Positions 15,772 through 24,193 are shown, numbered from the stretch's first letter. The stretch: 52,621 bases of DNA from Bradyrhizobium liaoningense (GCF_018130955.1 NZ_JAFCJM010000047.1:1-52621); one strand, 5' to 3'. Numbers and translations are program-made. The notes: generated from the sequence alone by a model not told the origin.

Positions 15772-16053
15772 TTAGGTGTCGGGTTGAGCACTGCGCGATG
15801 CTAAACGTTCGGCCAAAATGTTATCTACCGCGAGCCTTGCAGATCGGTCGTCATGCAATTCGTCCAGTTTTTTCAAGTAAGCGACTGCCGCTATTTGCAA
15901 GAGATCGAAATCATCTTCTCCGGTATCACAAAGATTTGCGACGTAGCGATAGAGGGCGGAACGCCGAGTATCGTTCTCGCTGACGCCGTTGTGTCGCAGC
16001 AAGTAGTTCCGCCAAGCAAACGCGCAGGCGCCTTCTGTAGCCTGAGAAGTCAT
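15772..16053 (-). CDS. Small hypothetical protein
   Basis: 93 residues starting at an ATG with GGGAGGTGCAC directly upstream, a strong ribosome binding site that selects this start over a longer frame from 16143. It is predicted helical (LLQIAAVAYLKKLDELHDDR) with no recognised domain. It is 38 bases upstream of the 76-residue gene on the same strand, so the two may be one transcript. Confidence 0.6.
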   Translation of the reverse strand: MTSQATEGACAFAWRNYLLRHNGVSENDTRRSALYRYVANLCDTGEDDFDLLQIAAVAYLKKLDELHDDRSARLAVDNILAERLASRSAQPDT

Positions 16054-16559
16054 GTGCACCTCCCAAAGGCCAGAGAAAGACTGACGACCCGTTTCGTTCC
16101 GCGCATCTCTCAGATGTAATATTGTTCCGTAGCTGCGCTGCAAGGTGCTTGCTTGCAGCTGGACGACGTCGATGCGGCAGTCTGCAACTGTCGATAACGC
16201 AGTCGGTCAATGCGATTGGTTCGAACGGCCTTCGAGCGCACGCATTTCGAGTGGCGGGTTTGCCCGAATGATCGTGCGTGTGTTCCCCAGAAAATGAGAG
16301 TGCATTACGTGCGAGCGAGACTTCCGGTTCTGGCCCTAAGCAGCGGTTCCGAGATGTCTGCTACTCTGCCGCTGTGAGAGGATAAGCAGACATCCGGCGA
16401 ACCGACCAATAATGACGCGAGTGACCCATTGCAGACCTCAGACTAGCTGTACGTTTTTCCTATCGACTTGAAAAAGTGCCACGCTGGCTGCGCGATTTCG
16501 GCTGAACATTTGAGGTGAAATTGTGCTATATTCCATTCCCCCACTTTAGGGGCGTGGCA
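16054..16559. other. Gene-free AT-richer stretch
   Basis: About 500 bases without a convincing gene. The sequence is less GC-rich than the rest of the window and carries scraps such as CGGTTCCGAGATGTCTGC and AGCAGACATCCGGCG that form a loose inverted pair (16342-16400), as often found beside decayed insertions in rhizobia. The last 50 bases (TATATT at 16527) may hold the promoter of the following gene. Confidence 0.45.
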
Positions 16560-17525
16560 ATGAAGCGGCGCGAGTTCGTTAGCGTTCTTGCGGGAGGGGC
16601 GGTCGTCGCAGCGGTTCCGAACCGACTGCGGGGCGCAGAGAAAACCTATCTCATCGGATTTCTAGGAATCGCGCCGGCGGGCCGGGTTTTCGCTGATCGG
16701 CTCAAAGAGCTTGGATATTTCGAAGGAAGAAGCCTCAAAATCGAGTTGCGGTTTACCGAGGGAAAATCGGAATTGCTGCCTGGGATGGCCGCCGATCTGG
16801 TACGCCTCAACCCGGACGTTATCGTTGCTGTGACGGGCGAATACGGACTAGCCGTCCAGAAGGCGACCCGTACGATTCCCATCGTCGTCATATTCAGTCA
16901 TGATGGAGTTGGGTCCGGCCTTTACAAGAGCCTTGCTCATCCCGGCGGCAATATTACCGGCTATGAAACCATGTCTCCCGAGCTTGACGTCAAGCGCGTC
17001 GAGATAATGAAGGAGGTATTGCCTCAACTGTCGCGTATGACTGTGATTGGCAATCCGACTGTTCCGGGCGGAAATATTCATTTCGAGACGATTTCGGCGG
17101 CAGCTGAAAAGCTCAAGATAGCGGTTCGTTTTGTGGAGTATCGAAGGATTGCTGATGTCGACGCAGCGTTTGAGGCGATCCTCAACACCCCTCCCGAGGC
17201 GTTGCTTACTGTCAGCGACGGCGTGATTACTACAATTGGCAAGCGGCTCGCCGATTTTGGTTTGGAACACAGGATTCCAATTTTTCACGAGTTCAAATTC
17301 TTTGTCGAGCTGGGCGGACTGCTCTCCTACGGACCGGACGTTCGCGAAATTTTTCAGCGAGGAGCTGATTACGTCGATAAAATCCTGAAGGGTGAGAAGC
17401 CGGGTGAAATTCCCGTAGAACAGCCCACGAAATTTCACCTGGCGATCAATCTAAAGACGGCGAAAACACTCGGCATCACAATTCCAAGCAATCTGCTTGT
17501 AAGCGCCAATGCAGTGATAGAGTAA
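16560..17525 (+). CDS. Orphan ABC_sub_bind-family binding protein (second copy)
   Basis: A 321-residue relative of the protein at 1825-2802. It begins MKRREFVSVLAGGAVVAAV, a twin-arginine-like or Sec signal (KRREF), then PNRLRGAEKTYLIGFLG. The mature protein has the family blocks LNPDVIVAVTGEYGLAVQKA, PGGNITGYETM and a C-terminal PVEQPTKFHLAINLKTAKTL. No transporter subunits are near. Its codon choice is clearly more AT-rich than the surrounding core genes, suggesting recent acquisition. The ATG at 16560 gives the proper signal peptide; the frame is open 15 codons further up. Confidence 0.85.
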   Translation: MKRREFVSVLAGGAVVAAVPNRLRGAEKTYLIGFLGIAPAGRVFADRLKELGYFEGRSLKIELRFTEGKSELLPGMAADLVRLNPDVIVAVTGEYGLAVQKATRTIPIVVIFSHDGVGSGLYKSLAHPGGNITGYETMSPELDVKRVEIMKEVLPQLSRMTVIGNPTVPGGNIHFETISAAAEKLKIAVRFVEYRRIADVDAAFEAILNTPPEALLTVSDGVITTIGKRLADFGLEHRIPIFHEFKFFVELGGLLSYGPDVREIFQRGADYVDKILKGEKPGEIPVEQPTKFHLAINLKTAKTLGITIPSNLLVSANAVIE

Positions 17526-17670
17526 GGCTGTGCATGGGTCCGCTCCCGGGCCCTTAGCGGACATACTGACGTGTGACTTCAATGTCCGCTCTGCGAGGTA
17601 AAGCGAACGTAACTTTGCCTGCGCCAGTACGGCGGATTTTACGAGCACACGGCTTGTCAAGACGCGTGCT

Positions 17671-18690
17671 CTAAAGGTCCAACAGCCCCGCATCGCCCGC
17701 CTCGTCGGAGAACGCGAGCAGCGTGCCCTTGGCGTTCCAGGCGAGTGCTGTGATCGGCGGGGTGCCGTTGCGGCGGACCAGGATTTCTGCGCCGTCCTCC
17801 AGCCGCACCATCAGCACGGTGCCGTCGCTGTAGCCGGCGGCGAGGACGTCGCTCTTGGGATTGCAGGCAACAGTGACGACCCGCGCCTGCAGCGGCGCGA
17901 GCATCGCGGGCTCCTTGCCCATCGGGCCGTCCTTGCTGGCGAACGGCCACATGATGACGGTATCGGCGCCCGAGGTGGCGAGCGCCTTGCCGCCCGCGCT
18001 CCAGGACATCGAGCGGACGCGGGCGGGATAGCCGGTCATGCGCATGTGGCGGTTATCGGCGAGCCGCCAGCCATGCAGCGCCGGCTCGTGCATCGCGGTG
18101 ACCAGAAACTTGTTGTCCGGTGAGAAGGTGACGGCGTGATGGGAGCCGGCCCAGGGCAGGAATTCTGCGGTCGCGGCCATGTTGGGAAACCACAGCGTCA
18201 CGCCGTTGTAATGCGCAATCGCGACCCGCAATCCCTTCGGCGCGAAGGCGAGACCGCCGACGGTCGAGGGCACCTCGAGCGACTTCTCCTCTTGCTTGCC
18301 GCTCTTGACGGTGGCGACCTTGCCGGCCGACCAGGCGAAGGCGCCGTCGGGATGCAACGCTACCGCGTCGATCCAGCGCCGCTTGGGGTCGGTGGCGAGC
18401 AGCGTCACCTCGCCCTTGGCATTGAGCGCAACTACCTTGCCGTCGTCGCCGCCCATCACCAGGCGCTTGCCGTCGCTGGCGGTGGAGAGAATGCCGCCGC
18501 TATGGACGGCGACCTTGCTGACTTCACCACTGGCGTCGACCAGCGCGACGTTCTCCTCGCCGCCGACGAAGGCAATGCGGTCGGACAGAAAATGCGCCGA
18601 GGTCACCGCCATGCCGAGCGCAACCGGGCGGACCCGGTCGGTGACGGAGACGATCGAGGGCGAATAGGGATCCGGAGTGAACTCAGTCAT
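17671..18690 (-). CDS. WD40-like beta-propeller protein of the Zur operon
   Basis: A 339-residue protein built of about seven repeats of WD40 type, for example AVTFSPDNKFLVTAMHEPAL, GWRLADNRHMRMTGYPARVR and TALAWNAKGTLLAFSDEAG. There is no signal peptide, so it should be cytosolic. The ATG at 18690 shares a base with the stop of the CobW GTPase gene (TGATG; a GTG at 18693 is also possible), so translation is coupled. As last gene of the zinc operon it may act as a partner or scaffold for the GTPase; no biochemical role is known to me. Confidence 0.85.
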   Translation of the reverse strand: MTEFTPDPYSPSIVSVTDRVRPVALGMAVTSAHFLSDRIAFVGGEENVALVDASGEVSKVAVHSGGILSTASDGKRLVMGGDDGKVVALNAKGEVTLLATDPKRRWIDAVALHPDGAFAWSAGKVATVKSGKQEEKSLEVPSTVGGLAFAPKGLRVAIAHYNGVTLWFPNMAATAEFLPWAGSHHAVTFSPDNKFLVTAMHEPALHGWRLADNRHMRMTGYPARVRSMSWSAGGKALATSGADTVIMWPFASKDGPMGKEPAMLAPLQARVVTVACNPKSDVLAAGYSDGTVLMVRLEDGAEILVRRNGTPPITALAWNAKGTLLAFSDEAGDAGLLDL

Positions 18691-19736
18691 CACGAGACGA
18701 CGCAGCTCTCAAAACCCTTGCGGATGGTCTCTTCCGGCAATTCGCGGCCGATGAAGACCAGCCGGCTCTCGCGCGGCTCGCCGTCCTTCCATTTCCGCTG
18801 GTGGTCGCCCTCCAGCATCATGTGGACGCCCTGGAAAACGTAGCGGTCGTCATCGCCACGGAACGACAAAATGCCCTTCGAACGCAAGATCTTCTGGCCT
18901 TCGGTCTGCACCAGGTTCTGCAGCCAGGGCATGAACATGCCGGGATCGAGCGGCTTGTCGGTCTTCAGCGAGAGCGATTGCATCTCCTCGTCGTGATAGT
19001 GCTTCAGGCCGTGGCCGTGATCATGGTGATGATGGTCGTGGCCATGGTGATGGTGATCATGATCGTGGTCATGATCATCGGCCTCCAGAAAACTCGGCTC
19101 GATGTCGAGGATGCGGTCGAGGTCGAAGGCGCCGCGATCGAGCACATCAGCCAGGGCGACCGAGCAGCGCTCGGTGCGGTGCAGCTTGGCATAGGGGTTG
19201 ATGCCGCGGATGCGCGCCTCGACCTCGGCAAGCTCGCCCTTGGAGACGAGATCGGTCTTGTTCAGCACGATGACATCGGCAAAGGCGATCTGGTTCTTGG
19301 CCTCGGGCGCGTCCTTCAGCCGGTCGGACAGCCATTTTGCGTCGGCAACGGTCACGACCGCGTCGAGGCGGGCGTTCTTCTGCACGTCCTCGTCGACGAA
19401 GAAGGTCTGCGCGACCGGCGCCGGATCGGCGAGACCCGTGGTCTCGACGATGATGGCGTCGAACTTGCCCTTGCGCTTCATCAACCCATCCATGATGCGC
19501 ACGAGGTCGCCGCGCACGGTGCAGCAGATGCAGCCATTGTTCATCTCGAACACCTCTTCATCGGCGCCGATGATGAGGTCGTTGTCGATGCCGATCTCGC
19601 CGAATTCGTTGACGATCACGGCGTATTTCTTGCCATGGTTCTCCGACAAAATGCGGTTCAACAGGGTGGTCTTGCCGGCACCGAGATAGCCGGTCAGGAC
19701 GGTCACGGGAATCTTGGAAGACGTCACTTCAGACAT
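18690..19736 (-). CDS. CobW/COG0523 GTPase, zinc metallochaperone type
   Basis: A 348-residue G3E GTPase. The P-loop GYLGAGKTT is at residues 16-24, the metal-binding CxCC motif (CICC) at 69-72, the switch region ETTGLADP at 99-106 and the base-specific NKTD at 159-162. A His/Asp-rich loop at about 219-248 is likely to bind Zn2+. The C-terminal CobW_C domain follows (ILSFRGDDDRYVFQGVHMML). Its place in a Zur-type operon with ZnuABC fits the zinc-chaperone subgroup (YciC/ZigA/ZNG1-like) rather than cobalamin synthesis. It lies 53 bases after znuA and overlaps the WD40 gene. Confidence 0.9.
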   Translation of the reverse strand: MSEVTSSKIPVTVLTGYLGAGKTTLLNRILSENHGKKYAVIVNEFGEIGIDNDLIIGADEEVFEMNNGCICCTVRGDLVRIMDGLMKRKGKFDAIIVETTGLADPAPVAQTFFVDEDVQKNARLDAVVTVADAKWLSDRLKDAPEAKNQIAFADVIVLNKTDLVSKGELAEVEARIRGINPYAKLHRTERCSVALADVLDRGAFDLDRILDIEPSFLEADDHDHDHDHHHHGHDHHHHDHGHGLKHYHDEEMQSLSLKTDKPLDPGMFMPWLQNLVQTEGQKILRSKGILSFRGDDDRYVFQGVHMMLEGDHQRKWKDGEPRESRLVFIGRELPEETIRKGFESCVVS

Positions 19737-19789
19737 GAAAACTCCGACATCGGGCGGTGCGCGCGACGCGTGGCGGGGTGGCCCCCACC

Positions 19790-20659
19790 CTAATGGTCAA
19801 GCGCGCTGGTCAGGGCCTTTATATTGTGCCTGACCATGTCAATGTAAGTGGGGGCAGGCCCCTTTTCGCCTGTTAAACCGTCCGAAATCAGGGTCCCGCC
19901 GACCTTTGCGCCGGTCTCGGCCGCGATCCGCCGGATCAGCCGGTCGTCGCTGATATTTTCGAGGAACACGGCCGGAATTTTCGCAGCCCTGACCTGGCTG
20001 ATAATGGCTGCAATATCGCGCGCGCTGGGCTCGGTTTCCGTGGAAACCCCGAGCGGGGCGATAAACTGGATACCGTATTCGGCCGCGAGATAGCCGAAGG
20101 CATCGTGGGTCGAGATCACCTTGCGCCGTTCGGGTGGAATTTTCGCCAGGGCCTCGCGCACTTCGCGGTCGAGCGTTTCGAGCTTTTCCAAATAGGCTTT
20201 TGCCTGGGTGCGGAAGAATTCGGCCTCATCGGGGGCGGCGACAGCCAGCGCGTTGCCGATGTTGGTCACATAGACTTTTGCGTTTGATATCGACTGCCAG
20301 GCATGCGGATCGGCGCCCGAGCCAAGTTTCAACGGCGCGATGCCGGCACTGGCCGTGACGACTGTCGCCTTGCTGCCTGAGGACTGCACGAGACGCGGCA
20401 GCCAGCCTTCGAGACCGAGGCCGTTGACGACGACGAGTTTTGCGTCGGCGATGCGCTTCGCATCACCAGGCGCCGGCGTGTAGACATGGACGTCGCTGTT
20501 GGCCCCGACCAGCATGGTGAGGTTGACGCGATCGCCGCCGACATTGCGGACGAAGTCGGCGAGGATCGAGAAACTCGCAACGACATTGATCTTCTCTGCA
20601 GCGTGCAAGGGCGAAGCGACGAACAGGGACGCAATCAGCAGGAGCAGTCGCATCGCCAT
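19790..20659 (-). CDS. znuA: Zinc ABC transporter substrate-binding protein
   Basis: A 289-residue cluster A-I metal-binding protein with a signal peptide (MAMRLLLLIASLFVASPLHA). Likely metal ligands are His58 (DVHVY), His119 (ADPHAW), His185 (STHDAFGY) and Asp260, the TroA/ZnuA-like His-His-His-Asp set; Mn proteins usually have Glu third. The His-rich loop of E. coli ZnuA, between the first two ligands, is absent. The ATG at 20659 shares a base with the znuB stop (TGATG). It captures zinc in the periplasm and passes it to ZnuB. Confidence 0.9.
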   Translation of the reverse strand: MAMRLLLLIASLFVASPLHAAEKINVVASFSILADFVRNVGGDRVNLTMLVGANSDVHVYTPAPGDAKRIADAKLVVVNGLGLEGWLPRLVQSSGSKATVVTASAGIAPLKLGSGADPHAWQSISNAKVYVTNIGNALAVAAPDEAEFFRTQAKAYLEKLETLDREVREALAKIPPERRKVISTHDAFGYLAAEYGIQFIAPLGVSTETEPSARDIAAIISQVRAAKIPAVFLENISDDRLIRRIAAETGAKVGGTLISDGLTGEKGPAPTYIDMVRHNIKALTSALDH

Positions 20660-21528
20660 CACGCTTCCAGATGCCGGCCCGGAAACATCTGGCGGACCAG
20701 CCCGCCGATGCGGCCGAACAGCACCGAGACGATATAGAACACCGTCGCTACCAGGATGATCGCTGGCCCCGAGGGCACGCGGGTCTGGAACGACAGCACG
20801 AGCCCGGCATAGCCCGACACAGCCGCGGCGATCACGGCGATGCAGATCATCGCCGTGAGATCGCGCGACCAGAACCGTGCGATGCCCGCCGGCATGATCA
20901 TCAGGCCGACCGCGAGCAAGGTGCCGAGCGCCTGAAAGCCGTTGACGAGGTTGACGACGACGAGCGCGAGGAAGGCGAGATGCGCAGGTCCGCCGGCGCG
21001 GCTGACGGTGCGCAGGAACAGGGGATCGACGCTTTCGATCACCAGGGGACGAAAGATCACCGCGAGCACCAGGAGCGTGATCGTGGCGTTGAAGGCGACG
21101 ACCAGCAGCGTCTGGTCGTCCATCGCGAGGATGTTGCCGAACAGCACGTGCAAGAGGTCGATATTGGTGCCCTTGATCGAGACGATGGTCACGCCCAGCG
21201 CCAACGAGGCCAGATAGAAGGTCGCAAGCGAGGCGTCCTCCTTGAGGCCTGTGGAGCGCGCAACGACACCGGCGAGGATCGCCACCGCAAAGCCCGCGAT
21301 CAGGCCGCCAAAAGTCATCGCGAACAGGTTGAGGCCCGAGAGCAGAAAACCGACCGCCGCGCCCGGCAGGATCGCGTGCGCCATGGCATCGCCGACGAGG
21401 CTCATCCGCCGCAGCATCAAGAACACGCCGATCGGCGCACCGGCGAGCGACAGCGCGATCACGGCCGCAAGCGCGCGCCGCATGAACTCGAATTCGGTGA
21501 AGGGGCCGATCAGCGCGTCATAGATCAT
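20659..21528 (-). CDS. znuB: Zinc ABC transporter permease
   Basis: A 289-residue ABC-3 family permease with about eight hydrophobic segments, starting MIYDALIGPFTEFEFMRRAL. Conserved blocks include LMLRRMSLVGDAMAHAILPG near residue 45 and GTLLAVGLMIMPAGIARFW in the second half. The ATG at 21528 gives the usual family N-terminus; a GTG at 21537, which overlaps the znuC stop as GTGA, is an alternative start. It is coupled to znuA downstream. Confidence 0.92.
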   Translation of the reverse strand: MIYDALIGPFTEFEFMRRALAAVIALSLAGAPIGVFLMLRRMSLVGDAMAHAILPGAAVGFLLSGLNLFAMTFGGLIAGFAVAILAGVVARSTGLKEDASLATFYLASLALGVTIVSIKGTNIDLLHVLFGNILAMDDQTLLVVAFNATITLLVLAVIFRPLVIESVDPLFLRTVSRAGGPAHLAFLALVVVNLVNGFQALGTLLAVGLMIMPAGIARFWSRDLTAMICIAVIAAAVSGYAGLVLSFQTRVPSGPAIILVATVFYIVSVLFGRIGGLVRQMFPGRHLEA

Positions 21529-21533
21529 CCCGG

Positions 21534-22289
21534 TCACGCCGCCTGCGAGTGCGCGTCGTCGGCGCAGGCCGCCGCGCTGTCGTCGAAGGCCTCGCACATC
21601 CGCATCGCGACCATCAGGTTTTCCGGCGTCAGCGCCTCTGATGTCGGGCCCCAGGCCACCGGACCGCGCGCCAGCACCAGCGTCTCGCTAAAATGGTTGC
21701 GCACCATTTCGAGGTCATGGAGCGCTGCGAGCACGGTGCGGCCCTCGCCATGCCAGCGCTTGACCAGCGCCAGCAGGTCGGTCGTCGTCTTGCTGTCGAT
21801 GGCGTTGAAGGGCTCGTCGAGCACGATCAGGCGCGCATCCTGCAGCAGCACGCGCGCGAACAGCACCCGCTGCATCTGCCCGCCCGAAAGCGTTTCGATG
21901 GGACGGTTCTCGAAGCCGGAGAGCCCGACCGCCGCGATGGCATCGAGGATCTTTTTGCGCGCGGTCTTGCCGATGCCGCCGAACAGGGAGGTAGCCCGCC
22001 AGAGGCCGGTGCCGACGAAGTCGAACACCGAGATGGGAAAGCTGCGATCGATCTCCGCGCTCTGCGGCAAATAGGCGATGTCGCGCGCATCGATGCCGCC
22101 GAGATGGATCGCGCCCGCAAGCGGCTTCACGATGCCGACGATGCCGCGGAGCAGCGTCGACTTGCCGGCGCCGTTCGGGCCGATCACCGCGACCAGCGCG
22201 CCCGACGCAACCTCGCCCTTGAGGTGATGAACCGCCGGATGCCGGTCATAGCCGAGCGTGACGTTGTGGAATTGAAGCTGCGCCGCCAT
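21534..22289 (-). CDS. znuC: Zinc ABC transporter ATP-binding protein
   Basis: A 251-residue ABC ATPase: Walker A GPNGAGKST (about residues 37-45), Q-loop PQSAEIDRSFP, signature LSGGQMQRV, Walker B RLIVLDEPF and switch His in LAALHDLEM. An extra C-terminal tail of about 25 residues contains His and Cys (MCEAFDDSAAACADDAHSQA). The ATG at 22289 follows GAGGTG; the preceding small gene ends three bases before it. Confidence 0.93.
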   Translation of the reverse strand: MAAQLQFHNVTLGYDRHPAVHHLKGEVASGALVAVIGPNGAGKSTLLRGIVGIVKPLAGAIHLGGIDARDIAYLPQSAEIDRSFPISVFDFVGTGLWRATSLFGGIGKTARKKILDAIAAVGLSGFENRPIETLSGGQMQRVLFARVLLQDARLIVLDEPFNAIDSKTTTDLLALVKRWHGEGRTVLAALHDLEMVRNHFSETLVLARGPVAWGPTSEALTPENLMVAMRMCEAFDDSAAACADDAHSQAA

Positions 22290-22291
22290 GG

Positions 22292-22516
22292 TCACCTCAT
22301 CGCCAGAAAGACGATGCCCCAGAGCACCGCACAGACGGCACTGGCCGCCAGCAGGCGCCCGGCCATGGTCATGCGCAGGATCGACCAGGGCGCCGCCTGG
22401 GCCGGATGGGGCGCGGCGGGATCGTGGACATGGGCATGGGTATGGTCGTGCCCGTGCCCGTGCGAATGGCCGTCGGAATGGTCGTGATGATGGGCGTGGG
22501 ACGCGGCGGGAACCAT
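22292..22516 (-). CDS. His-rich small single-span protein of the Zur operon
   Basis: A 74-residue protein. About 14 of the first 37 residues are His, in HxH and HDH patterns with Asp and Gly, and one membrane helix fills the C-terminus (about residues 53-73, GRLLAASAVCAVLWGIVFLA). It is the first gene behind the Zur-type box and ends three bases before znuC. The role is inferred as zinc binding at the membrane next to the transporter, possibly replacing the His loop that ZnuA lacks here. Orientation in the membrane is uncertain, because Arg residues flank both sides of the helix. No named family was recognised. Confidence 0.75.
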   Translation of the reverse strand: MVPAASHAHHHDHSDGHSHGHGHDHTHAHVHDPAAPHPAQAAPWSILRMTMAGRLLAASAVCAVLWGIVFLAMR

Positions 22517-22523
22517 GCCCGGG

Positions 22524-22540
22524 ACGTTATATTATAACAT
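22524..22540. promoter_or_regulatory. Zur-type operator overlapping the -10 box
   Basis: GTTATA-T-TATAAC at 22526-22538 is a perfect palindrome about one central base, and the outer A/T pair extends it to 17 bp with one mismatch. On the minus strand it reads ATGTTATAATATAACGT, close to the alphaproteobacterial Zur consensus. TATAAT inside it is a perfect -10 hexamer, so Zur-Zn would block polymerase directly. The first start codon (22516) is only about 8 bases beyond, leaving an extremely short leader. Confidence 0.85.
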
Positions 22541-22564
22541 TACCTCTGTCCACCGACGGACGCC

Positions 22565-22860
22565 TCACTTCCCGGGGATGATCGCCATGGCGATCCCCGC
22601 GGCCAGGAACGGGAGCGGCAGCGAGACGGCACACCGGACCCCAGACGAATCTGGCCGGCAGCGACGGGATTTCCCAAGGGATCACCCGCCCGACGGCGAA
22701 ACATGCCCAGGCGACCACATAAGCAATGATCTGGGCCCCGCCGGCGTGCGACCTCATCAGGACCGCGCCGACGAAGAAGCCGAGCAGAGGCACGGCAGGT
22801 GTAGCGACGCCGACGACTACGGCGATCGCAACCCCTGGCCAGAAACAATCAAGCCCGACG
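22565..22860 (-). pseudogene. Truncated, frameshifted copy of the small permease
   Basis: The translation matches the C-terminal half of the permease at 22926-23426: AYVVAWACFAVGRVIPWEIP here against AYVVAWALFAFQRVILWEIP there, then PARFVW in both. Right after PARFVW one extra base (near 22638-22643) shifts the frame. In the shifted frame it continues RCAVSLPLPFLAAGIAMAI to a TGA at 22565, again matching RCAVSVPFPFLAAAIAMVI. The first about 80 residues are missing, and the TPGGP motif has become TPAVP. It is a decayed tandem duplicate. Confidence 0.85.
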
Positions 22861-22925
22861 CGCGCATCGCGCGGGTCCATGCGACAAGTGTGCTCGAAGC
22901 GTCCCAGAGCAGAAAGGCGACCGCC

Positions 22926-23426
22926 TCACGGCTTGCCGATCACCATGGCGATGGCCGCCGCCAGGAACGGGAACGGCACCGAAACGGCGCAGCGGAACCA
23001 GACGAAACGGGCCGGCATGAACGGGATTTCCCACAAAATCACCCGCTGGAAGGCAAACAGGGCCCACGCGACGACATAGGCGACCACCTGCGGCACGCCC
23101 CCGCCGGACTTCAGCGCCACCGTGCCGATGGAGAAGCCGATCACGGGCCCGCCGGGCGTGGCGGCGCCGGCGAGGACGGCGGTGGTGATGCCGAGCCAGC
23201 CCGAGTCCGGCCCGAGCCAGCCGGTGATGACCTCCTGCGGGATGATCGCGGCGATATAGCCGGAGCCGATCACGCCGAGCGCAATGCGCGGCACGATGTT
23301 GATGAAGTCCATCGAGCCTTCGCGCAGCGACGCCGTGAACACCGGCTTGCCGCGGCGGAAGGCGATCAGGCCGACGCCGATCACCGAGCCCCAGAGCAGG
23401 ATGTCGATCAGCAGCGCCGCGCTCAT
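22926..23426 (-). CDS. Small permease, second half of a split DUF318-type pair
   Basis: A 166-residue membrane protein with about four helices and a motif GAATPGGPVIGF in a re-entrant-looking loop. Together with the upstream gene it resembles one full DUF318/ArsP_1-type permease split in two. The ATG overlaps the upstream stop (ATGA), as expected for two subunits made together. The substrate is unknown; family relatives have been linked to arsenical export, but nothing here supports that for this pair. Confidence 0.78.
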   Translation of the reverse strand: MSAALLIDILLWGSVIGVGLIAFRRGKPVFTASLREGSMDFINIVPRIALGVIGSGYIAAIIPQEVITGWLGPDSGWLGITTAVLAGAATPGGPVIGFSIGTVALKSGGGVPQVVAYVVAWALFAFQRVILWEIPFMPARFVWFRCAVSVPFPFLAAAIAMVIGKP

Positions 23427-24034
23427 GTGTCGGCCTCATCAGCCGCGCGCTTCGGTGAGAGGCGGACATAGACGAAGCGGCCCAGCGCGCCGGCGAGAAT
23501 TGGCAGCGGCAGCGAGATGACGATGCGCCACAGCGTGAAATCGGTGCCCATGATCGGGATTTCCCAGGCGACCGCGCGGCCGTAGCCGATCAGCGTCCAG
23601 CTCACGACCATGGCGATCACGGCGCCGAAATCGGCGCCGACCGCGAGCAGCGCGCTGCCGACGGGATAGACGGTGAAGGGACCACCGGGGAGAATCGCGC
23701 CGAAGGCGGTGCCGATCAGAAGGCCCATCAGCCCGGATTTCGGCCCAAGCGAGCGCGACACCTTTTCGTGCGGCAGAATCTCGGAAATGAAGGCCCCGAG
23801 CAGGCAGCCCGCGAGCACACGGGGAATAATGCCGCCAAACAGCGCGAGATCGTGGGTGAGAATGTCGAGGACGCCATCGGTGCCGTCGCGGCGCCAGACC
23901 AGCGCCGCGCTCACCGCCACCAGCACGGCGATGAAGATGGTCGACCAGCCGATCGGCTTGCGGATCCGCCCCGGCCGCGGTTCGGACTCCGCGTCCTCGG
24001 CCGGCGCCGGGTCTTTCGGGGAAGGTTCTGACAA
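23423..24034 (-). CDS. Small permease, first half of a split DUF318-type pair
   Basis: A 203-residue membrane protein: a charged N-terminal tail of about 30 residues rich in Pro, Glu and Asp, then about five helices with the loop FGAILPGGPFTVYPVG, equivalent to the TPGGP loop of its partner. The C-terminus is basic. The only suitable start is a TTG at 24034, since no ATG lies before the first helix, which suggests low translation. Coupled by ATGA to the next gene. No metal-binding residues stand out. Confidence 0.76.
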   Translation of the reverse strand: MSEPSPKDPAPAEDAESEPRPGRIRKPIGWSTIFIAVLVAVSAALVWRRDGTDGVLDILTHDLALFGGIIPRVLAGCLLGAFISEILPHEKVSRSLGPKSGLMGLLIGTAFGAILPGGPFTVYPVGSALLAVGADFGAVIAMVVSWTLIGYGRAVAWEIPIMGTDFTLWRIVISLPLPILAGALGRFVYVRLSPKRAADEADT

Positions 24035-24193
24035 ATGGCTCGGGTCTGGCGGGTGGGATGCAAGACCTGCTTAAAGACGCAGGGATCGTGATGCAAACGG
24101 AACGATGATGGGGCTCATGCGCGCGTGGCGCAGGGCTATGCGGGTGAGGAAGCAGTGGCGAGATTGAGTCGAGCCTGGCGCGGCATCGGGATC

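Noticed and set aside
20671..22074. 467-codon open frame opposite znuB and znuC
   Set aside because: Composition (Arg, His, Asp, Glu repeats) is typical of antisense frames; znu genes are certain.
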